Shown: positions 8,949 to 17,531 of the stretch, piece after piece
Layout: each line of letters opens with the position of its first letter
How positions within the stretch are numbered: the stretch's first letter is position 1
Source: Pseudoxanthomonas sp. SE1
Lineage (GTDB): Bacteria; Pseudomonadota; Gammaproteobacteria; Xanthomonadales; Xanthomonadaceae
DNA length: 64,000 nt
Direction: 5' to 3'
Assembly (NCBI RefSeq): GCF_029542205.1
Contig: NZ_CP113783.1
Location: 3,401,001 to 3,465,000, forward strand
Made by a program: the position numbers and the translations under genes
Notes under the pieces: model-generated
Databases searched by the model: none
The model's input: the letters and a program-made list of their open reading frames with translations, nothing else
What the model was told of the DNA's origin: nothing

Positions 8949-9413
8949 TCAATCGGCCGGCGGCGCGTCGCAGTCGCGCCGCCACGTCCATTCCAGCGCC
9001 TTGCCGTCATCGCGGCCATCGTCCACGCGGGCATGCAGCGTGTCGACGTCCCGCCGCTGGTAGATCACACGACGCGGAAAGTCGTGCGCGGGATTGGCGA
9101 ACACGACACGATCCTTCTCCACGCTGGCCGCCGGGAACGCGGTGACCGCGCCGCCGCCCGGCTGCGCCAGGAACACCCATCGCCCGTCCTGCTGCGCGAT
9201 GCGCATGAACTCGAAGCCCGTCGCCTTGCCATCGCGCGAGTCGCGGTGCATGCCGACGAGAAGGCCCCCGCGCGGCGCCATCCAGGTTTCCTCGCTGAAG
9301 GTCTTGCCGCGCAGGCCGCACCAGTGGCCGGCCAGCCAATCCAGTTCTCCGGCATGTGCGCCGGATGCCACCGACAACAGCAGGCCGGTCATGCACAGGA
9401 CGGTTGGCTTCAT
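8949..9413 (-). CDS. DUF6265-type secreted protein
   Basis: 154 residues with a signal peptide (hydrophobic core about residues 5-18, cleavage near SGAHA). The mature protein carries LDWLAGHWCG near its start and the WMAPRGGLLVGMHR segment that I associate with the DUF6265 family, which looks like a small lipocalin-like beta-barrel. Function unknown. The ATG at 9413 gives a signal peptide; open frame further upstream belongs to the neighbouring gene region. Confidence 0.75.
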   Translation of the reverse strand: MKPTVLCMTGLLLSVASGAHAGELDWLAGHWCGLRGKTFSEETWMAPRGGLLVGMHRDSRDGKATGFEFMRIAQQDGRWVFLAQPGGGAVTAFPAASVEKDRVVFANPAHDFPRRVIYQRRDVDTLHARVDDGRDDGKALEWTWRRDCDAPPAD

Positions 9414-9439
9414 GGCATTTCCCTCATCGACGTGACGCC

Positions 9440-9757
9440 TCAATACATCGGCTTGCCGTCGCTGTCGACGGTGACGGTACATATCTCCACGATCGTCCAG
9501 ATGTACATCGGCAACCAGAGCAGCCAGCACGAAAGCACGCTGACCAGCAGCTGGATCAACCCCTTCTGGCTGTAGCCGGCGTAGAAATTGTGCACCCCCG
9601 GCACGCCGATCAACCCCAGCAACGCACCGAACAGGATGAAGTTGGTGCGGCTTTTTCCCTGCGCCACGGCCTGCGGGAAGTACCCCGTCGCCACGCCGCA
9701 TTGCGGGCACGCGACCGCCTCGTCGACCAGTTGCTGGCCGCATTGCCTGCAGAACAT
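9440..9757 (-). CDS. TM2-domain protein with N-terminal zinc ribbon
   Basis: 105 residues. The N-terminus has a two-knuckle zinc ribbon (CRQCG ... CPQCG), followed by two hydrophobic helices joined by a short polar turn containing GVHNFYAGY, the TM2 family signature. Such proteins occur widely in bacteria with no established function. Same strand as the DUF6265 gene, 26 bp apart, so possibly co-transcribed. Confidence 0.75.
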   Translation of the reverse strand: MFCRQCGQQLVDEAVACPQCGVATGYFPQAVAQGKSRTNFILFGALLGLIGVPGVHNFYAGYSQKGLIQLLVSVLSCWLLWLPMYIWTIVEICTVTVDSDGKPMY

Positions 9758-9829
9758 CCGACATCCCCCGAGTGAACGGCACGCACGTTAGCAGGCCGAG
9801 GCGGGCGAATCCACGTTTGTACGGAGTCC

Positions 9830-9966
9830 TGCAGGAGCGACGTCAGTCGCGACCGCCTGTCGTCGGCCACACATATCCTTGGTCAAGCCGGGCGCGGCAA
9901 GACGATGCGCTGTCCGCGAGATCCCAACATGGATGGCACGCGGTCGCGACTCAGGTCGCTCCTACA
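9830..9966. repeat. REP pair (REPIN), GGAGCGAC-type
   Basis: Two 27-bp arms in inverted orientation (9830-9856 and 9940-9966), about 24 of 27 positions complementary. The right arm, read on the minus strand, starts with the GTAG head typical of RAYT-linked REP sequences and each arm can fold alone (GCGAC-N4-GTCGC). The left arm has GCAG instead. Spacer 83 bp with no gene. It lies between convergent-side 3' ends and the VOC gene. Confidence 0.7.
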
Positions 9967-9981
9967 GCAAGCCACTGCGGA

Positions 9982-10368
9982 TCACTGCTCGTACAGCTCC
10001 AGCGGCAGATCGTCCGGATCGGCGAAGAAGGTGAAGCGGCGACCCGTGTACTCGTCCACGCGGACCGGCTCGCATTCCACGCCATGCCTGTAAAGATGCG
10101 CGACGGCGACATCGAGGTCCGTGACGCGCAGGGCGAGGTGGCGAAGGCCACACGCTTCCGGACGCGACACCCGCGGCGGTGGCGAGGGAAAGGAGAACAG
10201 CTCGACCTGCGTGCCATCAGGCAGCGCGAGATCGAGCTTCCAGGAGTCACGTCCTGCACGATAGTGCTCGGCGACCACGCGTAGTCCGAGCACGTCGGCG
10301 TAGAAGCGCTTCGAGCGCGCGTAGTCCGACGCGATGATCGCAACGTGGTGCAGGCCTTCTATCTTCAT
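9982..10368 (-). CDS. VOC (glyoxalase/bleomycin-resistance fold) family protein
   Basis: 128-residue vicinal-oxygen-chelate protein. Metal-ligand positions fit the YaeR/GloA2-like group: His in LHHVAIIA at the start, Glu in QVELFSF, His in LRHLALRV and Glu in LPLELYE. Substrate unknown. A TACAAT element at 10375-10380 on the minus strand lies only 6 bp upstream of the ATG and there is no Shine-Dalgarno, so the mRNA may be leaderless. Confidence 0.8.
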   Translation of the reverse strand: MKIEGLHHVAIIASDYARSKRFYADVLGLRVVAEHYRAGRDSWKLDLALPDGTQVELFSFPSPPPRVSRPEACGLRHLALRVTDLDVAVAHLYRHGVECEPVRVDEYTGRRFTFFADPDDLPLELYEQ

Positions 10369-10423
10369 GCGGGCATTGTAGGCGCAGGTACCGCAGTCTC
10401 TGCAGGCGGGCCTGACCCGCCAT

Positions 10424-11980
10424 TCAATGCGCCGCAGCCGCGTCCGCACTGGCGTTTCCACCCGACGGCGCCCTGCCGCCACGCATCAACAGCACCAGCG
10501 GCATCGACACCAGCGTCAGCAGCATCATCAGCTTGAAGTCGTTGAGGTAGCCGATCGCCGCCGCCTGCCGGTTGACCTCGGCGTTGAGCAATGCGAGGCC
10601 GGTCGCCGTGGACGGATCCATCGCCGCGGGCAGCAGCGTCGTCTCCGCACCGAACGCGGGAATACGCGCACCGATCTCGGCATGGTTCACCTGCATCGCA
10701 CGCGACAGCATCGTCATCACCACCGAGATGCCGACCGACGAGCCGATGTTGCGCACCAGGCTGAAGAGGCCGGCGGCTTCGGTGCGCTGGTGCGGTTCCA
10801 GGGTTGCGTAGGCGACCGTCGAGATCGGCACGAACACCAGGCCCAGCCCCATGCCCTGCACCACGCCCAGCCAGACAATGGATTCCATCGACGCATTTGG
10901 CCCGAACTGGGTCATGCCGTGCAGCGAGAACACCATCAGCCCCATGCCGACCAGGATCGGCCAGCGCGCGTCGATGCGGCCCAGCAGGCGACCGACCACC
11001 ATCATGCTGAACATCGTGCCGACGCCACGTGGCGCCAGCACCAGGCCGATGGTCAGCACCGGGTAGTTCATCAGCGTGCTGAGGTACGGCGGAAGCAGCG
11101 CCAGCGTGGCGAACAGCACGATGCCCACGACGAAGATCAGCGCGCAGCCGACGGCGAAGTTGGCGTTCTTCAACAGGCCCAGGTCGAGCAGCGCGTGCTC
11201 GCGCTTGCGCCACCACCACAGGCCGTACATGTAGAGCGCGAGGAAGGCGAGCGCGGCTTCGATCTGGATCTCGACGCTGCCGAACCAATCCTCGCTCTGT
11301 CCACGATCGAGGAACAGCTGCAGCGCGCCAATGCCCAGCGCCAGCAGGCCCAGCCCGACACCGTCGAGCTTGCGCTCCTGCACCACGTCCTTCTTCACGC
11401 TGGCCATGATGCCGACCAGCGCGAGGATGCCGATCGGCAGGTTGATCAGGAACACCCAGTGCCAGCTGTAGTTCTGGGTCAGGAAGCCACCGAGGGGCGG
11501 ACCGAGGATGGGCCCGACCATGATGCCCATGCCCCACATCGCCATCGCGGCGCCGTGTTTTTCCTTCGGGAAGGCATCGAGCAGCAGCGACTGCGAAATC
11601 GGCACCAGCGACGCGCCGAACACGCCCTGCAGGATGCGGAACATCACCATCTCGCCAATGCCGCTGGCGATGCCGCACAGCAGCGAGGCGACGGTGAAGC
11701 CGCTGACCGCGATGATCAGCAGGCGACGGCGCCCGAGGCGGCCCGCCAGCCAGCCGGTGACCGGCGTGAGGATCGCAGCGGCGACGATGTAGCTGGTCAG
11801 CACCCACGACACCTGGTCCTGGGTAGCCGACAGCGAACCCTGCATGTCGGGCAGCGCGACGTTGGCGATAGTGGTGTCCAGCGCCTGCATCAGCGTGGCC
11901 AGCATCACCGAGCCGACCAGCAGCGTGCGCTTGCCGGTGTCGTCGTGCGCAGGTGCAGGGGAGACGGCAGTCGTGCTCAT
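10424..11980 (-). CDS. emrB: DHA2-family MFS multidrug efflux pump (EmrB-like)
   Basis: 518 residues with about 14 predicted membrane helices, as in the DHA2 (14-TMS) drug:H+ antiporters. DHA2 signatures present: LDTTIANVALP in helix 1, GRLGRRR in the first cytoplasmic loop and GPILGPPLGG (motif C of antiporters). Third gene of a MarR-EmrA-EmrB set; the pump is expected to work with the EmrA adaptor and a TolC-type outer membrane channel, which is not encoded in this window. 140 bp separates it from emrA. Confidence 0.9.
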   Translation of the reverse strand: MSTTAVSPAPAHDDTGKRTLLVGSVMLATLMQALDTTIANVALPDMQGSLSATQDQVSWVLTSYIVAAAILTPVTGWLAGRLGRRRLLIIAVSGFTVASLLCGIASGIGEMVMFRILQGVFGASLVPISQSLLLDAFPKEKHGAAMAMWGMGIMVGPILGPPLGGFLTQNYSWHWVFLINLPIGILALVGIMASVKKDVVQERKLDGVGLGLLALGIGALQLFLDRGQSEDWFGSVEIQIEAALAFLALYMYGLWWWRKREHALLDLGLLKNANFAVGCALIFVVGIVLFATLALLPPYLSTLMNYPVLTIGLVLAPRGVGTMFSMMVVGRLLGRIDARWPILVGMGLMVFSLHGMTQFGPNASMESIVWLGVVQGMGLGLVFVPISTVAYATLEPHQRTEAAGLFSLVRNIGSSVGISVVMTMLSRAMQVNHAEIGARIPAFGAETTLLPAAMDPSTATGLALLNAEVNRQAAAIGYLNDFKLMMLLTLVSMPLVLLMRGGRAPSGGNASADAAAAH

Positions 11981-12120
11981 GGAGAAATCCGGAAGGGATC
12001 GACGCCCGCGGTGCGCGACGATCCAGAGGTCACCCGGGGCGCGGCGTCAGCGGGGCCGGGCCCCACCACAGTGCCCTCACCCGCGTCCGCACACGCCCGG
12101 GATGACATGGAAACAGGAAC

Positions 12121-13212
12121 TCAGCGCGCGGCGGTGGCGCGGCTGGAGGCGGTACCGCCGTCGCGCAGCTCGACATGCACGTCGGCGCTCATGCCGGCGC
12201 GCAGTTGCGGGGCATCCGCGGCGGCGCTGTCGATCTCGAGGCGCACCGGGATGCGCTGCACGATCTTCACCCAGTTGCCGGTGGCGTTCTGCGGCGGCAG
12301 GACGCTGAACTCGGCGCCCGAGGCGGGTGCGATGGAAGCGACATGCGCCTTCCATGTCACACCGGGATACGAGTCGACCTCGATGGTCGCCGGCTGGCCG
12401 ACCTGCATCTTCGTCAGCTCGGTTTCCTTGAAGTTGGCTTCCACCCAGATCGGCGAGGTGGCGACCAGCGGCATGGCGGACTGGCCGACGTTGATGTACT
12501 CGCCCACCTGCAGGTCGTGCAGGCCGACGATGCCGTCCACGGGCGCGCGCACTTCGGCATGCGCCAGGTCGAGCCGCGCCTTCGCCAGCATCGCCATCGC
12601 GGCGCGGTACTCGGGCAGGTCCTGCGTCGGCGTGCCCGGGCTGCCGCTGAGCGAGGCGGTGGCTTCGGATTGGGTGGCGATGGCGTCGCCCAGATCGGTG
12701 CGCGCTTCGGCGACCGCGTGGCGCGCGTCGTCCAGCATCTTGCGCGAGACGAGCTGCTGGCCGGCGAGCTGCTGCATGCGCTGGAGATCGCGCTGCGCCC
12801 ACGCCAGCGTTTCTCGCGCGGCCTGGATCGAAGTGCCGGTACCGACCACCTTTGCACGGCTGGCACTGGCCGTATTGGCCATGCGTGCGACCAGCGCTTC
12901 GTTCTGCGCCACCGCGATCGTCAGCGGATCGGCATCGATGCGGAACAGCAGGTCGCCCTTCTTCACCGGCTGGTTCTGCTGCACGGCCACTTCGACCACG
13001 CGGCCACCGACCTGCGGCGCGATCAGGATGCGTTCGGCCTTGATATAGGCGTTGTCGGTGCTCACTTCGCGCTGCGAGGCGACGTATTCCCAGCCGAAGA
13101 AGCCGGCGACCGCCAGCGGGCCGGCGACCCACAGCCACACCGGCACGCGGCGGCGCTTGGGAGCGGAGGGTTTGGCCGCGCTTTCGCCGGCTTCATTGAT
13201 CTTGCTGGTCAT
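12121..13212 (-). CDS. emrA: HlyD/EmrA-type membrane fusion protein
   Basis: Periplasmic adaptor linking EmrB to an outer membrane channel. 363 residues: short basic cytoplasmic N-terminus, one membrane helix (about residues 26-46), the TDNAYIKAE start of the lipoyl/barrel-sandwich domain, an alpha-helical hairpin in the middle (about 100-190) and the second lipoyl half (VRAPVDGIVG) with a beta-barrel domain. Start at the ATG 8 bp after the marR stop codon; the longer open frame runs back through marR. Confidence 0.9.
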   Translation of the reverse strand: MTSKINEAGESAAKPSAPKRRRVPVWLWVAGPLAVAGFFGWEYVASQREVSTDNAYIKAERILIAPQVGGRVVEVAVQQNQPVKKGDLLFRIDADPLTIAVAQNEALVARMANTASASRAKVVGTGTSIQAARETLAWAQRDLQRMQQLAGQQLVSRKMLDDARHAVAEARTDLGDAIATQSEATASLSGSPGTPTQDLPEYRAAMAMLAKARLDLAHAEVRAPVDGIVGLHDLQVGEYINVGQSAMPLVATSPIWVEANFKETELTKMQVGQPATIEVDSYPGVTWKAHVASIAPASGAEFSVLPPQNATGNWVKIVQRIPVRLEIDSAAADAPQLRAGMSADVHVELRDGGTASSRATAAR

Positions 13213-13220
13213 GGTCGGAG

Positions 13221-13694
13221 TCAGCTCTTGCGGAGGGAGGACTCGCCGCGGCTTGCGCGGTCGAGCAGGGAGAGGTTTTCGCGGATCTGGCCGAGCACCT
13301 TCAGCGTCGTCGCCAGTTCGTCGGCGTCGACGCCGGCCAGGCAGTCCTCGCGCACGGACACGGACACGGCTTCGATGTCGTGCATCACCGCGTCGGATTG
13401 CGGGAGCAGGTGCAGGCGCCATACGCGGCGGTCGTCCGGATCGCTGCGGCGCTCGATGAAGCCGGCCTTCTGCAGGCGGTCCAGCACGCGGCCGACGGCG
13501 ATCGGCTCCATGTCGAGCAGGTCGGCCAGCTCGGACTGGGTGATGCCTTCGCTCTGGTGGATCCGCTTGAGCGCACGCCACTGCACGCGGGTCAGGCCCA
13601 GGTGCGCGGCGCGCCGGTCGAACACGCGGCCGAACAAACGGCTGAGGTCCGCGATCAGGTAACCGATGGTGCTCTTGCCGTTTGCATTGCTCAT
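13221..13694 (-). CDS. MarR-family repressor of the emrAB operon
   Basis: 157 residues with the MarR winged-helix layout: dimer helix, HTH containing ITQSELADLL, recognition helix (AVGRVLDRLQKAGFI) and the basic wing ERRSDPDDRRVW. First gene of the emrAB operon, 8 bp before emrA, so it is expected to be an autorepressor relieved by pump substrates. The ATG is directly preceded by an operator-like palindrome and no ribosome binding site. Confidence 0.9.
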   Translation of the reverse strand: MSNANGKSTIGYLIADLSRLFGRVFDRRAAHLGLTRVQWRALKRIHQSEGITQSELADLLDMEPIAVGRVLDRLQKAGFIERRSDPDDRRVWRLHLLPQSDAVMHDIEAVSVSVREDCLAGVDADELATTLKVLGQIRENLSLLDRASRGESSLRKS

Positions 13695-13697
13695 GGG

Positions 13698-13733
13698 TGC
13701 CTATGATATAGCTGCTTAGGCAATAATGTTCAA
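13698..13733 (-). promoter_or_regulatory. emr operon promoter with MarR operator
   Basis: On the minus strand TTGAAC (13728-13733) and TATATC (13705-13710) are separated by 17 bp. Between and across them lies TTGCCTAAGCAG ... TAGGCA, with TGCCTA/TAGGCA arms at 13698-13703 and 13717-13722. The palindrome covers the spacer, the -10 and the predicted transcription start, as expected for repression by steric block. The predicted start falls 3-5 bp before the marR ATG (13694), implying a leaderless or nearly leaderless mRNA. Confidence 0.65.
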
Positions 13734-13956
13734 GGCAGAGAACTCTGTTCAGCCGCGCTTTCGGCAAAGGTCCCGTCTTGAAGGTTGAACAGGCCGATCG
13801 CCTGGTTGACGAAGCTGCCCTTGCTCACGCGTCAGGCCGAAGTGCGCCCCGGCCCGGGACGATGGAAGGGACGTCGTCATCCCCGCGCAGGCGGGAATGA
13901 CGGTTCGAGGGGACGGTTGCGCTCCTTGATTCCGGATTCCGCCCCCCGGAAACGAC
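13734..13956. other. Non-coding stretch between marR promoter and fba terminator
   Basis: Together with the flanking sites this makes a gene-free gap of 312 bp (13695-14006). Apart from the marR promoter, the hairpin repeat at 13875-13902 and the fba terminator, I see no convincing gene or RNA in it. Confidence 0.5.
13875..13902. repeat. Palindromic intergenic repeat (CGTCATCCCCGC-type)
   Basis: Imperfect hairpin with 12-bp arms: CGTCATCCCCGC, a GCAG loop, then GCGGGAATGACG. Dispersed palindromes of this form (CGTCATTCCCGC/GCGGGAATGACG) are common in intergenic DNA of many proteobacteria. It lacks the GTAG head of the other repeats in the window and so is a different family. Confidence 0.6.
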
Positions 13957-13979
13957 GACGCCGGCACGAGGCCGGCGTC
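13957..13979 (-). terminator. Hairpin terminator after fba
   Basis: Perfect 9-bp stem (GACGCCGGC / GCCGGCGTC) with a 5-base loop, 27 bp beyond the fba stop codon. On the minus strand it is followed by GTCGTTTCC, so the U-tract is weak. Confidence 0.6.
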
Positions 13980-14006
13980 GAAATTACTTCCAGGTGGCGC
14001 AGGCGA

Positions 14007-15011
14007 TCAGCCTTCCCATTTGCCCTGCGCAGCCAGGCCATTTTCCTTGGCACGCTCGTACACCACGGCCTGCGCCTTGGCGAAGTTGCCCACCAGGTCC
14101 TGCGACCACAGCTTCAGCGCGGCCTGCTGCATGGCGCGGCCATAGGAGAAGCTCAGCGGCCACGGCAGGTTGCCCAACTGGTTCATCGCATTAAGGTGGG
14201 CAGTCGACTGCTCGTCGGTCTGGCCGCCGGACAGGAACACCACGCCCGGCAGGATCGCCGGCACGGTGCTCTTCAGGCACATCACGGTGGACTCGGCCAC
14301 TTCGTCGACATCGGCCTGCTCTTCGCAGTCCTTGCCGGCGATGACCATCGAGGCCTTCAGGATGGTGCCTTCCAGCAACACGTTCTGCTCGTACAGCGCG
14401 CCGAACAGCGAGCGCAGCACGGCCTCGGTCACTTCATAGCAGACCTCGATGTTGTGGTCGCCGTCCATCAGCACTTCCGGCTCCACCATCGGCACCAGGC
14501 CGCATTCCTGGCACAGCGCCGCATAGCGTGCCAGCGCGTGGGCGTTGGCCTCGATGCAGGTGCCCGAGGGGATGTCTTCGCCGATGGTGATGACCGCACG
14601 CCACTTGGCGAAGCGCGCGCCGAGCTTGTAGTACTCCTTCAGACGGTCGCGCAGGCCGTCGAGGCCTTCGGTGACCACCTCGCCCGGGCAGCCGGCCAGA
14701 GCATGCGTGCCCTTGTCGACCTTGATGCCGGGGATGATCCCGTTGTCGCTCATGTACTTGGCGAAAGGCACGCCGTCCTTGGTGGACTGGCGCAAGGTCT
14801 CGTCGAACAGGATCGCGCCGGAAATGTAGTCCGACAGCTTCGGCGTGGTTAGCAGCAGCTCGCGGTAGGCGCGCCGGTTCTCTTCGGTGTTCTCGATGCC
14901 CACGCCCTGGAACCGCTTGGCGATGGTGGTGGTGGACTCGTCGATCGCGATGATGCCCTTGCCCGCGGCCACCATGGCCTGGGCGGTTTCGGCAAGCTGT
15001 TCGATGCTCAT
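14007..15011 (-). CDS. fba: Class I fructose-bisphosphate aldolase
   Basis: 334-residue Schiff-base aldolase cleaving fructose 1,6-bisphosphate in glycolysis (reverse in gluconeogenesis). The Schiff-base lysine lies in LLEGTILKASMV (Lys219), with the IAIDEST and VEPEVLMDGDH segments around the active site and SGGQTDEQS binding the phosphate. Class I is the usual form in Xanthomonadaceae. Start at the ATG behind AGGA; an upstream in-frame extension has no similarity to the family. Downstream of pyk on the same strand, 136 bp away. Confidence 0.94.
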   Translation of the reverse strand: MSIEQLAETAQAMVAAGKGIIAIDESTTTIAKRFQGVGIENTEENRRAYRELLLTTPKLSDYISGAILFDETLRQSTKDGVPFAKYMSDNGIIPGIKVDKGTHALAGCPGEVVTEGLDGLRDRLKEYYKLGARFAKWRAVITIGEDIPSGTCIEANAHALARYAALCQECGLVPMVEPEVLMDGDHNIEVCYEVTEAVLRSLFGALYEQNVLLEGTILKASMVIAGKDCEEQADVDEVAESTVMCLKSTVPAILPGVVFLSGGQTDEQSTAHLNAMNQLGNLPWPLSFSYGRAMQQAALKLWSQDLVGNFAKAQAVVYERAKENGLAAQGKWEG

Positions 15012-15044
15012 GGGGTTCCTGGGGAAGCGGCGGGAAAGATACCA

Positions 15045-15050
15045 ATTGTA
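15045..15050 (-). promoter_or_regulatory. Candidate -10 box of fba
   Basis: TACAAT on the minus strand, 34 bp upstream of the fba ATG, five of six matches to the sigma70 -10. No good -35 at the expected distance. Confidence 0.4.
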
Positions 15051-15147
15051 GCCCGCGTCACGCCGGCAGCGGGCGACATCGGGCCATGAGCACGCCGGGG
15101 CGCATCCGGGGACGGTCGCGGGGCGCACAAGCCCCGAGCGAAACCGG

Positions 15148-16617
15148 TTACAGCTCGCCCAGTCCCTCGGCCTTGCCGCGCTCGCCCATCTGCAGCAGGC
15201 GCAGGGTGTTGGTGGCGCCGTGCTTTTCCATGTGGTCGCCGCTGGTGAAGATCACGCGGTCGCCCTCGGCCAGCAGTTCACGGTCGTGAAGCACGCGCAT
15301 CGCATCGCGCGCGGCCTCGCGCGGGGCCAAGCCGCGGCTGTCGAAGGCGATGGGGAACACGTCGCGGATCATCGCCATCTTGCGACGGGCGCCGTCGTGG
15401 CGTGAGAACGCATAGATGGGCGCATTGGAACGGAAGCGCGAAAGGAAGCGCGCGGTGCCGCCGGATTCGGTCATCGCCACGATCGCGCGCACGCCGATGT
15501 GCTCGGACAGGAACATGGTCGCCATGGCGATGGCCTGGTCGGCACGCTCCAGGTTGCGCGGCGCCTTCTCGAAGTCGGTGTCCATCTCGAACTGCTTCTC
15601 GGCACCCAGGCAGATGCGTGCCATCGCCTCGACCGCGCGCACGGGATAGCTGCCCGCGGCTGTTTCCGCCGACAGCATCACCGCGTCGGTGCCGTCGATG
15701 ACGGCGTTCGCCACGTCCAGCACTTCGGCGCGCGTGGGGATCGGGCTGTCCACCATCGACTGCAGCATCTGGGTGGCGGTGATCACCACCTTGTTGCGCG
15801 CCAGCGACTCGCGGATGATCTTCTTCTGCAGGCCGGGCAGTTCGGCATCGCCGATCTCAACGCCCAGGTCGCCGCGCGCCACCATCACCACGTCGCTGGC
15901 ATCGACGATCTCGGCCAGGTTCTCGATGGCCTCGGTGCGTTCGATCTTGGAGACCAGCGCGGCGTCGCAGCCGTGTTCGCGCGCGATGCGGCGCGCCTCG
16001 TTCATGTCGTCGGCATTGCGGCAGAACGACACGGCGATGAAGTCCACGCCGATGTTCTCGGCCACGTAGGCGATCAGCTCGCGGTCGCGCTCGGTCAACG
16101 CACCCAGCGACAGGCCACCGCCCTGCTTGTTCAGGCCCTTGCGGTCGGACAGCACGCCGTCGTTGAGCACGGTGCAGACGATGCGCTCGCCGTCGACCTT
16201 CACCACCTGGAGCTGCATCAAGCCATCGTCGAGCAGCAGCACGTCACCGGCTTCCACGTCGCCCGGCAGGCCGAGGTAGCTGACGCCCACCTGCGAGGCA
16301 TCGCCCGGAGGCGCGTCGACACTGGCCACCAGGTCGAAGCGGTCGCCGGTCTTCAGCACCACCTTGCCTTCGGCGAACCGCTCCACGCGGATCTTCGGCC
16401 CTGGCAGGTCGGCGAGGATGCCGACCTCCGCGCCCACGCGCTGTGCCGCCAGACGCACCGCCGCGGCGCGCTTGGCCTGGCCCGACGGATCACCGTGAGA
16501 GAAGTTCAGGCGCACCACGTTGACGCCGGCACGGAACAATTCTTCGAGCACGCCGGGCGGGTCCGTCGCCGGTCCGAGGGTGGCGAGGATCTTGGTGCGG
16601 CGCTGGCGTTCGGTCAT
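15148..16617 (-). CDS. pyk: Pyruvate kinase
   Basis: Last step of glycolysis, phosphoenolpyruvate + ADP to pyruvate + ATP. 489 residues with TKILATLGPAT at the N-terminus, RLNFSHG, the catalytic-lysine region ALVSKIERTEAIEN, the VMVARGDLGVEI motif and TATQMLQSM. A C-terminal allosteric domain (about 355-489) is present. The ATG at 16617 gives the canonical N-terminus; an ATG 36 bp upstream is in frame but adds non-conserved residues. Confidence 0.94.
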   Translation of the reverse strand: MTERQRRTKILATLGPATDPPGVLEELFRAGVNVVRLNFSHGDPSGQAKRAAAVRLAAQRVGAEVGILADLPGPKIRVERFAEGKVVLKTGDRFDLVASVDAPPGDASQVGVSYLGLPGDVEAGDVLLLDDGLMQLQVVKVDGERIVCTVLNDGVLSDRKGLNKQGGGLSLGALTERDRELIAYVAENIGVDFIAVSFCRNADDMNEARRIAREHGCDAALVSKIERTEAIENLAEIVDASDVVMVARGDLGVEIGDAELPGLQKKIIRESLARNKVVITATQMLQSMVDSPIPTRAEVLDVANAVIDGTDAVMLSAETAAGSYPVRAVEAMARICLGAEKQFEMDTDFEKAPRNLERADQAIAMATMFLSEHIGVRAIVAMTESGGTARFLSRFRSNAPIYAFSRHDGARRKMAMIRDVFPIAFDSRGLAPREAARDAMRVLHDRELLAEGDRVIFTSGDHMEKHGATNTLRLLQMGERGKAEGLGEL

Positions 16618-16737
16618 GGTGCGGATTCCCTGTGATCGCGCAAACGCTACCACAGCGAAACTTCTTCGGAACGACTGACATTCCCAACGTCATGCCGCTG
16701 TCCCGGGACAGCCCTCCGCGCACAGGGTACGGCGCGG

Positions 16738-16764
16738 GGAAAGCGCTGTTTCAAAGCGCTTTCC
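16738..16764. promoter_or_regulatory. LacI-type palindrome upstream of pyk
   Basis: Perfect 10-bp inverted repeat GGAAAGCGCT-N7-AGCGCTTTCC centred about 134 bp upstream of the pyk ATG. The core AAAGCGCTTT is itself a perfect palindrome in the right half and matches the GAAAGCGCTTTC type of site bound by LacI-family regulators (including CcpA cre sites in Firmicutes). Either one long dyad or two adjacent operators. The binding protein is not encoded in the window. Confidence 0.5.
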
Positions 16765-16847
16765 TGATGATCCACGCACCCGCGCGACTGGTATTTTTTT
16801 GGTCTCTGCGCACAGGCAGCATGCTGCGCACGCACACCCGAGTGCGC

Positions 16848-16885
16848 AAAAAAAGGCGATGAAACGCGCGTTTGATCGCGCGCTT
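16848..16885 (-). terminator. Weak candidate terminator after pgk-gph
   Basis: On the minus strand a CGCGCG stem with a 6-base loop (16865-16882) is followed after about 10 bases by seven Ts (16848-16854). The distance between stem and T-run makes it a poor intrinsic terminator. Confidence 0.35.
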
Positions 16886-16889
16886 GACC

Positions 16890-17531
16890 TCAGGCGAACA
16901 GTGGCCGCAACTGGTCGGGCGTGCCCGCGAGATGGTGCGCGCCTGCATCGCGCAGCTCCTGTTCGTCGCCGAATCCCCACAGTACGCCCACGCTGCGCAT
17001 GCCATGATGGCGCGCGCCGTCGATGTCCATGTGCCGGTCGCCGATCATGACGCATGCCTCCGGCGCCAACGACAGGCGCTGAAGCGCTTCGCCAATCAGG
17101 TCCTTCTTGTGGCTCAACCGGCCATCCGCGGTGGCACCGATGATGTCTTCGAAGCGATCACCGAACGGCAGGTGGGCGAGGATCTTCCGCGAGTGCGGTT
17201 CGTTCTTGGCGGTGACGACGGCAAGCCGGTGGCCATCCGCGTGCAGCACTTCGATGGCTTCGCCGATGCCGGCGTACACCTGGTGCTCCAGCCAGCCGTG
17301 CGACTCGAAGCGCTCGAGATAGAGCTCCACCGCCGCTTCGACCCTGACCGGGTCGCCCAGCAGCGGCATGAAGCTGGTCCGCAGCGACGGGCCGATCCAG
17401 CCACGCAGTTCGGCGTCGGTCGGTACCGGATGCTCCAGCTGCGTCAGGGCATGCGTGATGCAGCGCGTGATCCCGATGGCCGAATCGATCAGCGTTCCGT
17501 CGAGATCGAAGAACAGCGTGGCGCGGCTCAC
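16890..17531 (-). CDS. HAD-superfamily hydrolase, phosphoglycolate phosphatase-like
   Basis: 213-residue HAD hydrolase: catalytic motif [11 protein letters not shown] at the N-terminus (nucleophile Asp9 and acid Asp11), a helical cap, VVTAKN for motif II, a Lys near HKKDLI and [12 protein letters not shown] for motif IV. Resembles Gph/PgmB-type phosphatases; substrate not decidable. GTG start overlapping the pgk TGA (GTGA), so translation is coupled to pgk, which suggests a housekeeping role for phosphorylated metabolites made around glycolysis. Confidence 0.8.
   Translation of the reverse strand: MSRATLFFDLDGTLIDSAIGITRCITHALTQLEHPVPTDAELRGWIGPSLRTSFMPLLGDPVRVEAAVELYLERFESHGWLEHQVYAGIGEAIEVLHADGHRLAVVTAKNEPHSRKILAHLPFGDRFEDIIGATADGRLSHKKDLIGEALQRLSLAPEACVMIGDRHMDIDGARHHGMRSVGVLWGFGDEQELRDAGAHHLAGTPDQLRPLFA

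Noticed and set aside
10427..13048. Plus-strand open frame of about 870 codons
   Set aside because: Antisense to emrA and emrB; Gln/His/Arg-rich low-complexity translation without motifs.
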